Shown one piece after another: positions 27,128-35,801 of a stretch of 64,000 nt of DNA. Under the pieces are notes generated by a model. The model saw only the letters and a list, made by a program, of their open reading frames with translations. It searched no databases and was not told the origin of the DNA. The translations under genes and the position numbers were made by a program. Origin of the DNA: Pelagihabitans pacificus (GTDB lineage: Bacteria; Bacteroidota; Bacteroidia; Flavobacteriales; Flavobacteriaceae). The stretch's first letter is position 1. Each line of letters opens with the position of its first letter. Location: the NCBI RefSeq assembly GCF_009371985.2, contig NZ_VIKU02000001.1, positions 1,178,001-1,242,000 of the forward strand. The letters run 5' to 3'.

Positions 27128-27682
27128 CTACTTCCATTTTAGGGTCTCCATAATAGTAAGTATATCATTCTGTAGGTATACGGCTGCCGGATAAATCGAA
27201 TCATAGTTCGGTTTTGCATAAAAATAAAGCGATCCGGTCACAAAGTGATCTGTGCTATCGGTAGCATAAAACTGCGCCTGGGAAGCAGCATCGCCACTGA
27301 CCGAAAAGAACTGCCCGTACACCCGGTCTTCCTCATTTTGAAACACCTTCGTATCGATCGCATCGGCCTTGACTACATGCTCGTAACTAAACTTTTGGGC
27401 ATCGACCAATAGTTTTTCCAGATTGTCATCGACCTTTTTATAGTTGATAAAGATAGTGCCCTTCATATTGGGGTAATCCAAGGTCAGCGATTCCGCGGTT
27501 TGATCCTTTACCCTAGCCATTTGATTATATTGGAATGTAAACTGGTTTGTCTCCAAAATTCCCAATTTCGCTTCGGGATATTCCAAGCGTAGTTGGGCTT
27601 GTGGCTTGGGAAGCACCTCATCCTTGCAACTGACGAACAGCGTAAAAATGGGAATAAAGCCCAAAAAGAATTTATGGTTCAT
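27128..27682 (-). CDS. gldD: Gliding motility lipoprotein GldD
   Basis: 184 residues with a lipobox ending at Cys19 (LFVSCKD). The sequence following (PKPQAQLRLEYPEAKLG; GTIFINYKKVDDNLEKLLVDAQKFSYEH; YGQFFSVSGDAASQAQFYATDS) matches GldD of gliding Bacteroidota. GldD is required for gliding and type IX secretion-related functions in Flavobacterium johnsoniae, though its exact role is unclear. The gene overlaps the 3' end of gldE by 11 bases, the conserved gldE-gldD order. Confidence 0.93.
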   Translation of the reverse strand: MNHKFFLGFIPIFTLFVSCKDEVLPKPQAQLRLEYPEAKLGILETNQFTFQYNQMARVKDQTAESLTLDYPNMKGTIFINYKKVDDNLEKLLVDAQKFSYEHVVKADAIDTKVFQNEEDRVYGQFFSVSGDAASQAQFYATDSTDHFVTGSLYFYAKPNYDSIYPAAVYLQNDILTIMETLKWK

Positions 27683-29000
27683 ATGGCAAGGTGATTTTTA
27701 TTTGCTTCAATCGCTTTCTGTCCAAACTTTCCACCACGAACTGGTAGTCGTTGAACCTGATCTTCTCGCCCTTTTTGGGAAAATTTCCTGCTATTTCCAA
27801 CACAAAACCTGCAATAGTCTCGGACTCGCCTTTCTGTGTTTCAAAAGCCTCTTCATCCTCGATTTTGACCACACGATAAAAATCCTTGAGTGCCGTTTTA
27901 CCATCAAAAACATAGTTCAAATCATCCAGTTTTGAGAAAATGAGATCTTCGTCATCAAACTCATCGCTTATATCCCCTACAATTTCCTCGATGATATCCT
28001 CTAAGGTAACGATTCCGGAAGTGCCGCCATATTCATCGACCACAACGGCCAAGTGGTTTTTCATATCCTGAAATTCCAATAACAAATCATCTAACTTTTT
28101 ATTTTCAGGTACAAAATAGGGTTCCCTGATCAACGACATCCAATTAAACGTCTTTCTATCGATGTAGGGTAAGAGATCTTTCACGTAGAGTACACCGAGC
28201 ACATTATCCATACTTTCGGAAAAGACCGGAATACGGGAATATCCATGCTTTTTGATTTCGGTCAATACTTCCGGAAACTTCATCTCTTCGTTCAAAGCGA
28301 AAATGTCGATACGGGGCCGCATTACTTGTTTGGTGTCCGTATTTCCAAAAGATACGATGCCCTCTAGAATTTTTTGTTCCTCTTTACTGGTATCTCCTTC
28401 CGAAGTTAATTCCAAGGCCTGGGAGAGATGGTCTACACTCAAATTCGATTTCTCCTTGCCCAACCTCTTATAGAGGAAAATGGTACCTGAGCGCATGGGC
28501 AGGCTAAGAGGGGAGAAAAGAAAATCAAGCACTTTCAACGGGTAGGCCATAAAGTGTGAAAATGCCATGCGATTGCGATTGGCATACACTTTGGGTAAAA
28601 TTTCCCCGAACATCAATATCAGAAAAGTGGCTACTACCACTTCCAACAAAAACCGAACCGAGACAAATCCGAATAATTGGTAGTTAATGCTTGAAAACAA
28701 TACATCACCAATAGCACTGAACAAAAGCACAACCCCAATATTGATAGCGTTGTTGGCGATTAATATGGTTGCTAACAATTTTTTGGGACGTTCCAGTAGT
28801 TTATTAATAATATTGGCCTTGGTTGTCTTTCTTTCCACTAGTTCATTGACATCGGTAGAGGAGAGACCAAAAAAAGCCACCTCGGCCCCGGAAATCAATG
28901 CGGAACATAGCAGCAGTATGACCAAGAAGCCAATCTTTACCGCTATGGCACTATCAAAAACAATGAAATTCAATAGTAAACTATAGGGATCGGGGTCCAA
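27672..29000 (-). CDS. gldE: GldE: CNNM/CBS-domain hemolysin-family membrane protein
   Basis: 442 residues: a transmembrane CNNM (DUF21) domain of about 200 residues (GAEVAFFGLSSTDVNELVER; FGEILPKVYANRNR), a tandem CBS pair (MRPRIDIFALNEEMKF; VVVDEYGGTSGIVTLEDIIEEIVGDI) and a C-terminal CorC_HlyC domain. The CNNM/CorC family is linked to magnesium or cobalt efflux; GldE specifically supports GldD in gliding. It is part of the conserved mutY-ssb-gldE-gldD run on the minus strand. Confidence 0.93.
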   Translation of the reverse strand: MDPDPYSLLLNFIVFDSAIAVKIGFLVILLLCSALISGAEVAFFGLSSTDVNELVERKTTKANIINKLLERPKKLLATILIANNAINIGVVLLFSAIGDVLFSSINYQLFGFVSVRFLLEVVVATFLILMFGEILPKVYANRNRMAFSHFMAYPLKVLDFLFSPLSLPMRSGTIFLYKRLGKEKSNLSVDHLSQALELTSEGDTSKEEQKILEGIVSFGNTDTKQVMRPRIDIFALNEEMKFPEVLTEIKKHGYSRIPVFSESMDNVLGVLYVKDLLPYIDRKTFNWMSLIREPYFVPENKKLDDLLLEFQDMKNHLAVVVDEYGGTSGIVTLEDIIEEIVGDISDEFDDEDLIFSKLDDLNYVFDGKTALKDFYRVVKIEDEEAFETQKGESETIAGFVLEIAGNFPKKGEKIRFNDYQFVVESLDRKRLKQIKITLPYEP

Positions 29001-29021
29001 CGTTGGTGAATATTTTATTGA

Positions 29022-29474
29022 TTAGAAGGGCAAATCATCTTCTTGTTCCGGTTTTTGCACCGGAGCAGCTTGCTGGGTCTCGATAGCAGCCTTGGTAGTA
29101 GGCTGTTGTTGTGGAGTATTTCCGGCCTGACTTTCCTTTTTTGTAGTCAAAAAAGTGAAATCCTGCACTTGAATCTCGGTAGAATAACGGGTATTACCAT
29201 CTTCACCCTGCCATTGACGAGTCTTCAAACGACCTTCCACGTATACCTTATCGCCTTTGCTCAAGTATTTTTCACAGATTTCGGCCGCTTTGTTTCGCAC
29301 GACGATATTATGCCAATCGGTGTTGGTCACCCGTTCACCTGTCTGTTTATTGGTATAGGTTTCATTGGTCGCCAATGGAAATCGTCCAATACAGCCCCCA
29401 CCTTCAAAATAATGCATTTTCACCTCATCTCCCAGATGCCCGATTAGCATCACCTTGTTCAATGTTCCACTCAT
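29022..29474 (-). CDS. ssb: Single-stranded DNA-binding protein
   Basis: 150 residues from ATG 29474, where the OB-fold starts (MSGTLNKVMLIGHLG); upstream in-frame codons to 29558 are not SSB-like. OB-fold motifs ATNETYTNKQTGERV and DWHNIVVRNKAAEI are followed by VYVEGRLKTRQWQ and a Gln/Pro/Thr-rich disordered tail ending in the acidic hydrophobic tip DDLPF, which recruits replication and repair partners. It lies between mutY and gldE. Confidence 0.96.
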   Translation of the reverse strand: MSGTLNKVMLIGHLGDEVKMHYFEGGGCIGRFPLATNETYTNKQTGERVTNTDWHNIVVRNKAAEICEKYLSKGDKVYVEGRLKTRQWQGEDGNTRYSTEIQVQDFTFLTTKKESQAGNTPQQQPTTKAAIETQQAAPVQKPEQEDDLPF

Positions 29475-29567
29475 TTTTTCTACTTGTATAATTTCTAAAC
29501 GGCTCCCTGTGATATGCAAAAAATATGATCGCTCAAAACAATGCCTCAAAAGGGACAATTACCTTGG

Positions 29568-29575
29568 CAAAAGTA
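29568..29575 (-). promoter_or_regulatory. Possible -7 box for ssb-gldE-gldD
   Basis: TACTTTTG on the minus strand matches TAnnTTTG and lies 94 bases upstream of the ssb ATG in the mutY-ssb gap. No good -33 TTG is found at 19-21 bases, so the call is weak. Confidence 0.3.
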
Positions 29576-30625
29576 CTAAATTTTATATGTTTTGATGAAA
29601 TCCGCCAACAAAACCGGCACAGCATATTCCTCCAGCGCATCGAAGGGTATCGCACCCGTCAAATCGGTATTCGATTGCACTATCCAAAACTTAGTGTAGA
29701 GATGTTGGTGCGATAGTTTGTGAACTATAGGGCTTTCATTAAAAAGTTCCACCTCGGAATTACCATGTAAAGGCAGTACCTCTGGAATTCTTGCCTTTAT
29801 TTGGGAAAGATCGATGTCACCTTCCGATTCCAGTAATGGGAACTCCCATAAATTTTGCCAAATACCTTTGCTTTTTCGCTGTCGTAACAAGGTACTGTTC
29901 GCGCCATTTTCGTTCTTGGTTATAGGTACCAAATAGTTGAAATACCGATGGCGTACCTTGGTTTTTTTTAACTTTACGGGTAACTCCTTCACAACGTTTT
30001 TTTGCAGGGCCACACAACTTTGGTTCAGGGGGCAATGGAGGCAATACGGATTTTGGGGGGCACATTGTATGGCTCCGAACTCCATTATACCCTGGTTATA
30101 GTCCCGTATGTTTTCGACATCCATTATTTCCCTCGCCAATCTCTTGAAATAGGTAGACCCCTTGCTATCATTAATAGGCTTGTCAATTCCGAAATAACGG
30201 GCCAACACCCTATAAACATTGCCATCGACCACAGGTTGGGGTTCATCAAAACATATCGATGCAATGGCACTGGCCGTGTAGTCGCCAACCCCTTTGAGCT
30301 TCATTAATTCTTCGTAAGTTGAAGGGAATTTCCCCCCTAGATCAAACGCCACCTTCTTAGCGGTCGCATGTAAGTTTCTGGCACGGGAATAATACCCCAA
30401 CCCCTGCCACAATTTCAATACTTGCGCTTCCGAGGCCATGGCCAAGTCGGTAACCGTGGGAAAGTGTTCGACGAATTTGAGATAATACGGGGTACCCTGT
30501 GCCACTCGGGTCTGCTGTAGTATGATCTCGGAAAGCCAAATCTTGTAGGGATCCCTTGAGCCTCGCCAGGGAAGCGTTCTTTTATGCCCTGAATACCATT
30601 GCAGGATAATTTTGGAAAACGACAT
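29576..30625 (-). CDS. mutY: A/G-specific adenine DNA glycosylase
   Basis: 349 residues from ATG 30625 (MSFSKIILQWY). MutY removes adenine opposite 8-oxoguanine. The catalytic Glu is in SEIILQQTRV and the catalytic Asp in VVDGNVYRVLAR; the helix-hairpin-helix is LKGVGDYTASAI. The [4Fe-4S] motif C-x6-C-x2-C-x5-C is complete (CAPQNPYCLHCPLNQSC). A C-terminal NUDIX-like domain that recognises 8-oxoG follows from about residue 225. In-frame codons up to 30697 are available but not MutY-like. Confidence 0.95.
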   Translation of the reverse strand: MSFSKIILQWYSGHKRTLPWRGSRDPYKIWLSEIILQQTRVAQGTPYYLKFVEHFPTVTDLAMASEAQVLKLWQGLGYYSRARNLHATAKKVAFDLGGKFPSTYEELMKLKGVGDYTASAIASICFDEPQPVVDGNVYRVLARYFGIDKPINDSKGSTYFKRLAREIMDVENIRDYNQGIMEFGAIQCAPQNPYCLHCPLNQSCVALQKNVVKELPVKLKKTKVRHRYFNYLVPITKNENGANSTLLRQRKSKGIWQNLWEFPLLESEGDIDLSQIKARIPEVLPLHGNSEVELFNESPIVHKLSHQHLYTKFWIVQSNTDLTGAIPFDALEEYAVPVLLADFIKTYKI

Positions 30626-30706
30626 TCTCTGCATTCTTAAAGTGCTAAAGTAGTGGTTTATAGACTTAAAATTGATTCTTTGAACGGAAAGATTCAATTT
30701 AATTTA

Positions 30707-30714
30707 TATATTTG
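30707..30714 (+). promoter_or_regulatory. -7 promoter box of the HU gene
   Basis: TATATTTG matches TAnnTTTG exactly and is followed by CATCCC, 32 bases before the HU start. A TTG at 30680-30682 is 24 bases upstream, longer than the usual 19-21 spacer. Confidence 0.5.
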
Positions 30715-30745
30715 CATCCCTTAAAACAAACTATATAATTTAACG

Positions 30746-31036
30746 ATGACGAAAGCAGAAATTGTAGCAAAAATCTCGGAAAGACTGGGAATGGAAAAAG
30801 GTGATGTACAAGCGACCGTTGAAACCTTTATGGAAGAGGTAAAAGCTTCTTTGGAAGGTGGTGACAATGTTTATTTAAGAGGTTTTGGAAGTTTTATTAT
30901 CAAAACCAGGGCGGAAAAAACAGGTAGAAATATCTCCAAAAACACGACTATTAAAATCGCTGCCCACAACATACCGGCATTCAAACCAGCAAAGGTTTTT
31001 GTAGAAGGTGTAAAGAGTAACGTTCTAGTAAAATAA
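30746..31036 (+). CDS. HU/IHF-family DNA-binding protein
   Basis: 96 residues, typical for HU. The N-terminal helices (MTKAEIVAKISERLGM), the arm motif (LRGFGSFIIKTRAEKTGRNI) and the tip Pro region (HNIPAFKPAKVF) are all present. It bends and compacts DNA. It is divergent from mutY and is followed by the small basic-protein gene after 24 bases, so both may be on one transcript ended by the terminator at 31142. Confidence 0.96.
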   Translation: MTKAEIVAKISERLGMEKGDVQATVETFMEEVKASLEGGDNVYLRGFGSFIIKTRAEKTGRNISKNTTIKIAAHNIPAFKPAKVFVEGVKSNVLVK

Positions 31037-31060
31037 TCAATAATCTAAAAGTATAACTTT

Positions 31061-31150
31061 ATGCCTAGCGGTAAAAAACGAAAAAGACATAAGGTGGCTA
31101 CCCACAAGCGAAAAAAGCGCCGGAGAGCCAACCGACACAAGAAAAAGTAG
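31061..31150 (+). CDS. 29-residue, extremely basic protein (probable ribosome-associated)
   Basis: A 30-codon gene, below usual gene-calling limits. More than half of its residues are Lys or Arg, with several His (start MPSGKKRKRHKV, end RANRHKKK). The composition resembles very small ribosomal proteins such as Thx and the flavobacterial protein described as bL38, and a short gene of this kind before RNase G recurs in Bacteroidota as far as I recall; identity with a named protein is not established here. The stop codon lies inside the stem of the downstream terminator. Confidence 0.75.
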   Translation: MPSGKKRKRHKVATHKRKKRRRANRHKKK

Positions 31151-31168
31151 TTGTTCCGACTACTTTTT
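31142..31168 (+). terminator. Intrinsic terminator overlapping the stop codon of the 29-residue protein
   Basis: A perfect 10-bp stem AAAAAGTAGT / ACTACTTTTT with a 7-base loop. The stop codon TAG (31148-31150) is part of the left arm, so terminating ribosomes would cover the hairpin. Confidence 0.8.
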
Positions 31169-31315
31169 CATTTTAATACGTTCTTTGACATAGAGATTCA
31201 AAAAAGAATTTCGGCAGGTATAAAAGACCTGTTTCTATCATTGTTTAATCTATTTATCCCTAAAGGGAGTCGGTTTTATCGAAACCATTCCAGGGATAAC
31301 TATAAATACATTCAG

Positions 31316-32863
31316 GTGAATAGAGAATTAATCGTAAGATCTAGTTCGGATGCCGTTGATTTTGCATTGCTTAAAGATGGAAAACTCACTGAATTGCATA
31401 AAGACGAGGACAACAACAACTTTTCCGTTGGCGATATTTTTTTAGCCAAGATACGGAAACCCGTCACCGGCCTAAATGCCGCCTTTGTGAACGTAGGATA
31501 CGAGAAAGATGCTTTTCTCCACTACCACGACCTCGGGCCCCAATTGGCCTCTATGTTGAAATTCATTAAAAGTGTGAGTTCCGGAAAGTTGAGGGACTAT
31601 GACCTCAAAAATTTTCCTTTTGAAAAAGATATTGACAAGAATGGTGTTATCACGGATGTGGTCAAAGCCAATCAATCTTTACTGGTGCAAATCGTAAAAG
31701 AACCTATTTCTACCAAAGGCCCGAGAATAAGCTCGGAGCTTTCCTTTGCTGGAAGATACCTTGTCATGGTACCTTTTTCCGACCGTGTTTCCGTGTCGCA
31801 GAAAATAAGTAGCAAAGAAGAAAAAGATAGGCTTAAGCGATTGGTAATGAGTATCAAGCCTAAAGGGTTTGGCGTTATCATCCGCACCGTAGCAGAAGGC
31901 AAGAAAGTCGCGGAACTCGATAAAGATCTAGAGAACTTGCTGAACAAATGGACAGCAATGTGCAAGAAATTATACAAAGCACGCACCCCATCGAAAGTTT
32001 TGGTAGAGGTGAACAGGGCTTCCAGCATTCTTAGGGATGTATTCAACGATTCCTTTACAGGAATACACGTTGATAATGAAACGCTTTTCGGTCAAATCCA
32101 GGACTATGTCCAAGAGATTGCACCGGGAAAGGAGTCCATAGTTAAATTATATACTTCCAAGGTCCCTATTTTTGAGAAATTCGGGATTGAAAGGCAGATT
32201 AAAACTTCTTTCGGCCGAACCGCCTCCATGAGTAAGGGGGCCTATTTGATCATAGAACATACCGAAGCTTTGCACGTCATCGACGTGAACAGCGGTAACC
32301 GTTCCAATAAGGCCAACAACCAAGAAGATACCGCATTAGAGGTTAACCTGCTCGCCGCCTCTGAAATAGCAAGACAATTGCGTCTGCGTGATATGGGTGG
32401 CATCATTGTTATCGATTTCATCGATATGGTGAAACCACAGCACCGAAAAAAGTTGTTCGAACATCTTAGAAATGAGATGAAAGATGACCGGGCCAAACAT
32501 AAGATATTGCCTCCGAGCAAGTTTGGTCTGATACAGATTACACGACAACGCGTGCGACCCGAAATGAACATCAAGACAACCGAGGAAAACCCCAATAAGA
32601 CAGGTGGTGAAGTAGAAGCCCCTATCGTATTGATCGATAAAATCAACTCAGATCTTGAGAAATTGTTGAATGGCCCTGCAAAGGACAATAAGATTACCCT
32701 AAATATACATCCGTTCATTGCAGCTTATTTGACCAAAGGATTTCCGTCTATTCGTTCCAAGTGGTTCTTGGAACATAAAAAATGGATCAAAATACAACCT
32801 AGGGATGCCTACACGTATCTCGAATACCGTTTTAAGAATAAAGACGGTAAAACCATTTATTAA
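31316..32863 (+). CDS. rng: Ribonuclease E/G family endoribonuclease (RNase G)
   Basis: 515 residues if started at GTG 31316 (VNRELIVRSSSDAVDFALLKDG), which is where Bacteroidota homologues begin; the frame is open back to 31151 but those 55 residues look non-coding. An S1-like RNA-binding domain (about residues 35-125) precedes the catalytic region with the two metal-binding Asp of HVIDVNSG and IIVIDFIDM. A CxxC zinc link motif is not obvious. It processes rRNA and degrades mRNA. It is followed by a T-rich terminator. Confidence 0.93.
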   Translation: MNRELIVRSSSDAVDFALLKDGKLTELHKDEDNNNFSVGDIFLAKIRKPVTGLNAAFVNVGYEKDAFLHYHDLGPQLASMLKFIKSVSSGKLRDYDLKNFPFEKDIDKNGVITDVVKANQSLLVQIVKEPISTKGPRISSELSFAGRYLVMVPFSDRVSVSQKISSKEEKDRLKRLVMSIKPKGFGVIIRTVAEGKKVAELDKDLENLLNKWTAMCKKLYKARTPSKVLVEVNRASSILRDVFNDSFTGIHVDNETLFGQIQDYVQEIAPGKESIVKLYTSKVPIFEKFGIERQIKTSFGRTASMSKGAYLIIEHTEALHVIDVNSGNRSNKANNQEDTALEVNLLAASEIARQLRLRDMGGIIVIDFIDMVKPQHRKKLFEHLRNEMKDDRAKHKILPPSKFGLIQITRQRVRPEMNIKTTEENPNKTGGEVEAPIVLIDKINSDLEKLLNGPAKDNKITLNIHPFIAAYLTKGFPSIRSKWFLEHKKWIKIQPRDAYTYLEYRFKNKDGKTIY

Positions 32864-32870
32864 AATTTTA

Positions 32871-32906
32871 AAGCGACCTTCGTATCCGGGGGTCGTTTTT
32901 TTTTTT
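32871..32906 (+). terminator. Intrinsic terminator of rng
   Basis: GCGACC pairs with GGTCGT (last pair G-T) around a 12-base loop and is followed by 11 T residues from 32896. Confidence 0.8.
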
Positions 32907-33004
32907 GAGTTTCGGCATGTTGTTTAGTCAATCGCTCGTTCAGGATACGACGGATAGTCCAACAATTTACGATTTGCGTATATTGTTTACATAAACAAAG
33001 TAGC

Positions 33005-33736
33005 ATGAAAATTTTGGTGTCTTTTCTCAGTGTGATTCTTTCACTTCCTTTTTGCTCCGAACTACGTTCCCAAAGTATTCAGACGTCCGATATTCACGGA
33101 ATGGTGCATCTCTACGGCAAGAAAAAATATAACACCTTTTCCGGCACTTGGAAGTTCAACAAGGAAACCACTTGGCTCTTATTAAATAATGGGTGGGGGC
33201 TCAAAAATCCCACTCGCCCGCCCTCCGAAATTAATTTTGAACAATCCCAAAAAGAGGAGCCCAAAAGATGGATCCGCTGGAAAGAAGACAAAAGATTCGA
33301 CGAGGCAACGCTGTATGCTCCCAGTCCGAACGATACCACTTATGACATGAAAGTGAAACTATATTCGGTCAGTGGAACACCTGCCAGCAGCGCGACTACG
33401 ACCAAAACACTCATCCTTAGAAAAAACAGAACCTTTGAAACCAGTTCGTTTTCACTCGCCAGTATCGAAGGAGGTAACTCCTCTACCTACATAAACGTTT
33501 CAAAAGACAAAACGGGAACTACGAGTACTGGCAGTAATACCTCGACAAACGGAAGCGTTACGACTTCGAGCTCACGAGTTTCAAAAAGCGGGGGCACCGG
33601 TAGTATGTCGGGCACCTATCGTATCGATGGAAATCAAATTGAGTTGCATTTTGACGATGCCACGGTGATTAAGAATATTTTTGCAACAGACGGAAAGGAG
33701 CATATTATACTGGGCACCAACTTCTATATGAAATAA
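33005..33736 (+). CDS. Exported protein of unknown function with Ser/Thr-rich linker
   Basis: 243 residues; I do not recognise the family. A Sec signal peptide ends near residue 23 (LRSQS). Residues 25-150 form a mixed region rich in Trp, Lys and Pro (FSGTWKFNKETTWLLLNNGWG). Residues 160-200 are a Ser/Thr/Gly-rich low-complexity linker. The last 45 residues (GTYRIDGNQIELHFDDATV) resemble a lipocalin-like or META-like beta-barrel closing segment seen in secreted Bacteroidota proteins. It stands alone between rng and recX. Confidence 0.7.
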   Translation: MKILVSFLSVILSLPFCSELRSQSIQTSDIHGMVHLYGKKKYNTFSGTWKFNKETTWLLLNNGWGLKNPTRPPSEINFEQSQKEEPKRWIRWKEDKRFDEATLYAPSPNDTTYDMKVKLYSVSGTPASSATTTKTLILRKNRTFETSSFSLASIEGGNSSTYINVSKDKTGTTSTGSNTSTNGSVTTSSSRVSKSGGTGSMSGTYRIDGNQIELHFDDATVIKNIFATDGKEHIILGTNFYMK

Positions 33737-33820
33737 GTCTTGATGCAACGGATACTACGATCGAACTGCGGTCCGACTACCTAAAAGTGTACCGATACCC
33801 ATTTAGAAAAGCCATCGTAA

Positions 33821-34288
33821 ATGCATAGCACGTATACTGTTTTCGAAGCGACCAAAAAGTTGGAAGGGTATTGTGCCTATCAGGAGCGCTGCCATAAGGA
33901 AGTAATTACCAAGCTAAGGGAAATGCGAATGATCCCAGAGGCGATTGATCAAATCGTTGCCCACCTCATCCAAGAAAATTACCTGAACGAGGAACGTTTT
34001 GCCCGAAGCTTTGCAAGAGGCAAGTTCAACATAAAAAAATGGGGCAGAAACCGCATCGTGAACGAATTGAAACAGCGCAATATCTCCCCTTATAATATCA
34101 AATCGGCCCTTACGGAAATCGAGGACACCGAATACCTCCAAACTTTGGACACCCTTGCCAAAAAAAGGCTTGCATCCTTAAAGGAAACCAATCGTCAAAA
34201 AAAAAGAAAAAAATTGGTCGATTACCTTTTGTACCGAGGGTGGGAAAGCCATCTAATCTTCGAAAAGACGAAGGAACTCATCCCATAA
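33821..34288 (+). CDS. recX: Regulatory protein RecX
   Basis: 155 residues of helical three-helix repeats; motifs LNEERFARSFARGKFNIKKWGRNRI and ELKQRNISPYNIKSAL are diagnostic for RecX, which binds RecA filaments and inhibits them. recA is not in this window, as is usual in Flavobacteria. The C-terminus is Lys-rich (RQKKRKKLVDYLLYRGW). Confidence 0.93.
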   Translation: MHSTYTVFEATKKLEGYCAYQERCHKEVITKLREMRMIPEAIDQIVAHLIQENYLNEERFARSFARGKFNIKKWGRNRIVNELKQRNISPYNIKSALTEIEDTEYLQTLDTLAKKRLASLKETNRQKKRKKLVDYLLYRGWESHLIFEKTKELIP

Positions 34289-34323
34289 CATGAGGTGCGA
34301 AGAGTGCAAGCAATGGCCATTCT

Positions 34324-34821
34324 TTACAGGAAATTAAACGAAGCCCCTAGATTAATGACAAACTGATTGTGAAGTTTTTCGGCCGGTGTTAGCGCGTCTG
34401 TTTCATATTTTGCTATTGGAAAACCCAATTCGGTATACACCCCAAAACCGTCGGAAAAAAAATAGCGTGCCCCCGTGTGAAAGCCGAAATTCTTGAGCCC
34501 CAAATCCAATCCCGGATAGATGTCGAACGCATCGCTAATCCCAATTACGGGGCCTAAATGTGCACTAAACCGGGCCTTGACGTCGAAGCGTTCCCTAGTG
34601 CTGTCATCTATGGAGCTGTTGACACCCAGTAAATAGGAAGAAATAGCCCCTATTGAAATATTTTCCCCTAACCCATAATCATAAGAGGCGACGATGCCAG
34701 AGCCGTTGCTCTGCACATTGGCACCTACCTGAAACTTTTGGTCATTTTTGCCTGAATAGGCCTGTCCCCAAATAAATATCGGGACACAAATAAAAAGGAA
34801 AACAAAAACATTGGGTTTCAT
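34324..34821 (-). CDS. Small outer membrane beta-barrel protein (DUF6646-like)
   Basis: 165 residues with a signal peptide (ending at IWGQA) and about eight amphipathic strands with Gly turns (KFQVGANVQSNGSGIVASYDYGLG; FDIYPGLDLGLKNFGF; YFFSDGFGVYTELGFPIAKY), ending FNLGASFNFL-like with Phe. It resembles a flavobacterial outer membrane family that I remember as DUF6646; the match is from memory. Its function is unknown. Confidence 0.8.
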   Translation of the reverse strand: MKPNVFVFLFICVPIFIWGQAYSGKNDQKFQVGANVQSNGSGIVASYDYGLGENISIGAISSYLLGVNSSIDDSTRERFDVKARFSAHLGPVIGISDAFDIYPGLDLGLKNFGFHTGARYFFSDGFGVYTELGFPIAKYETDALTPAEKLHNQFVINLGASFNFL

Positions 34822-34876
34822 AATTGAATATTTTAAGTTGATATATAAAGATAACCAAAATACGATGAGGTGCTCA

Positions 34877-35722
34877 TCATTCGGTACGTTGAATAGCCCT
34901 AAGGTTTTTGTATTCTATCCATTTCTGACCTTGAAGTTTTCGCATGAATACGTCAAAATTACGCATAACGACCACATTGTATAACCCTTTCGCAAAGTTT
35001 GAAGGCTTCTTGGGCCATGATCGCAGACTCATTGAAAATCCGGGTAAGTGGTATTTCATATAATGCCAATAACCCTCGGGCATATAGAGCATCTCGCCGT
35101 GATTCAGGTAGGTTTTATAGCCGTTGGCCTTTCGCAACGAAGGCCATCGTTCCAAATCGGGTTGTGAGAAGTCGATACTTTCATGCGTAATCAAAGAATG
35201 GGGAACCTTGTACAGATATTTGGTTTCGGACTGGGGAAATAGGATGCATTCCTTCTTTCCCTCGAAATGAAAATGAAAGATATTCGACAAATCGATGTCA
35301 TAGTGCATAAAAGTGTACGAATCCCTTCCTCCAAAGAAGAGCATCGGTAACTTCTTCTGTAGTTTGAGTCCAAAATCAGGATAGTCGAAATCGTTCTGCA
35401 GGGCTGGAACTTCCTTAAAGATGTTCCATAAAAAAATTCGATATCGGGTAGGTTCCGATTTCAACAGATTGATGTAATCGGTCATTTTCATTTCAGCATG
35501 CGGCTCGTTGAAACCATCTTCGTGATGTACCGGCCGATCGTCATAAAGAGGGACCACCTTATGCCCTGCTACCTTCGACATATAGTCCAGACTCCATTTT
35601 GAGATAGCCGGCCAGTGCTCGACCGCCCGTTCAACGACAAGGGGCTTCTGAGGTTTGAAATAATGCTGAATAAACTCCTCCTTGGTAATAGTAGGTACCC
35701 TTGGGATTTCTTCTAACTTCAA
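34877..35722 (-). CDS. JmjC/cupin-8-type 2-oxoglutarate-dependent oxygenase
   Basis: 281 residues from a TTG start at 35722 (read MKLEEIPRV), which fits homologues; the open frame to 35917 overlaps bioB and is rejected. A cupin-like 8 domain carries the Fe(II) motif HxD (His and Asp in MHYDID) and a distal His in GYWHYMKYH, with FHFHFEGKKECILFP between, as in FIH/JMJD5-like hydroxylases. It could hydroxylate a protein or small molecule. It is directly downstream of bioB on the same strand (79 bases). Confidence 0.85.
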   Translation of the reverse strand: MKLEEIPRVPTITKEEFIQHYFKPQKPLVVERAVEHWPAISKWSLDYMSKVAGHKVVPLYDDRPVHHEDGFNEPHAEMKMTDYINLLKSEPTRYRIFLWNIFKEVPALQNDFDYPDFGLKLQKKLPMLFFGGRDSYTFMHYDIDLSNIFHFHFEGKKECILFPQSETKYLYKVPHSLITHESIDFSQPDLERWPSLRKANGYKTYLNHGEMLYMPEGYWHYMKYHLPGFSMSLRSWPKKPSNFAKGLYNVVVMRNFDVFMRKLQGQKWIEYKNLRAIQRTE

Positions 35723-35801
35723 TGGTATTCGGGTTGTTATTGAGCTCCAAAAGTAACCAAGAACGAAAAAATAATTTCTTAAAATAAAGCTAATATCGAC
35801 G

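Noticed and set aside
31151-31315. N-terminal extension of RNase G by 55 residues
   Set aside because: It starts inside the terminator of the preceding gene and the extra sequence is not RNase G-like; homologues begin at the GTG at 31316.
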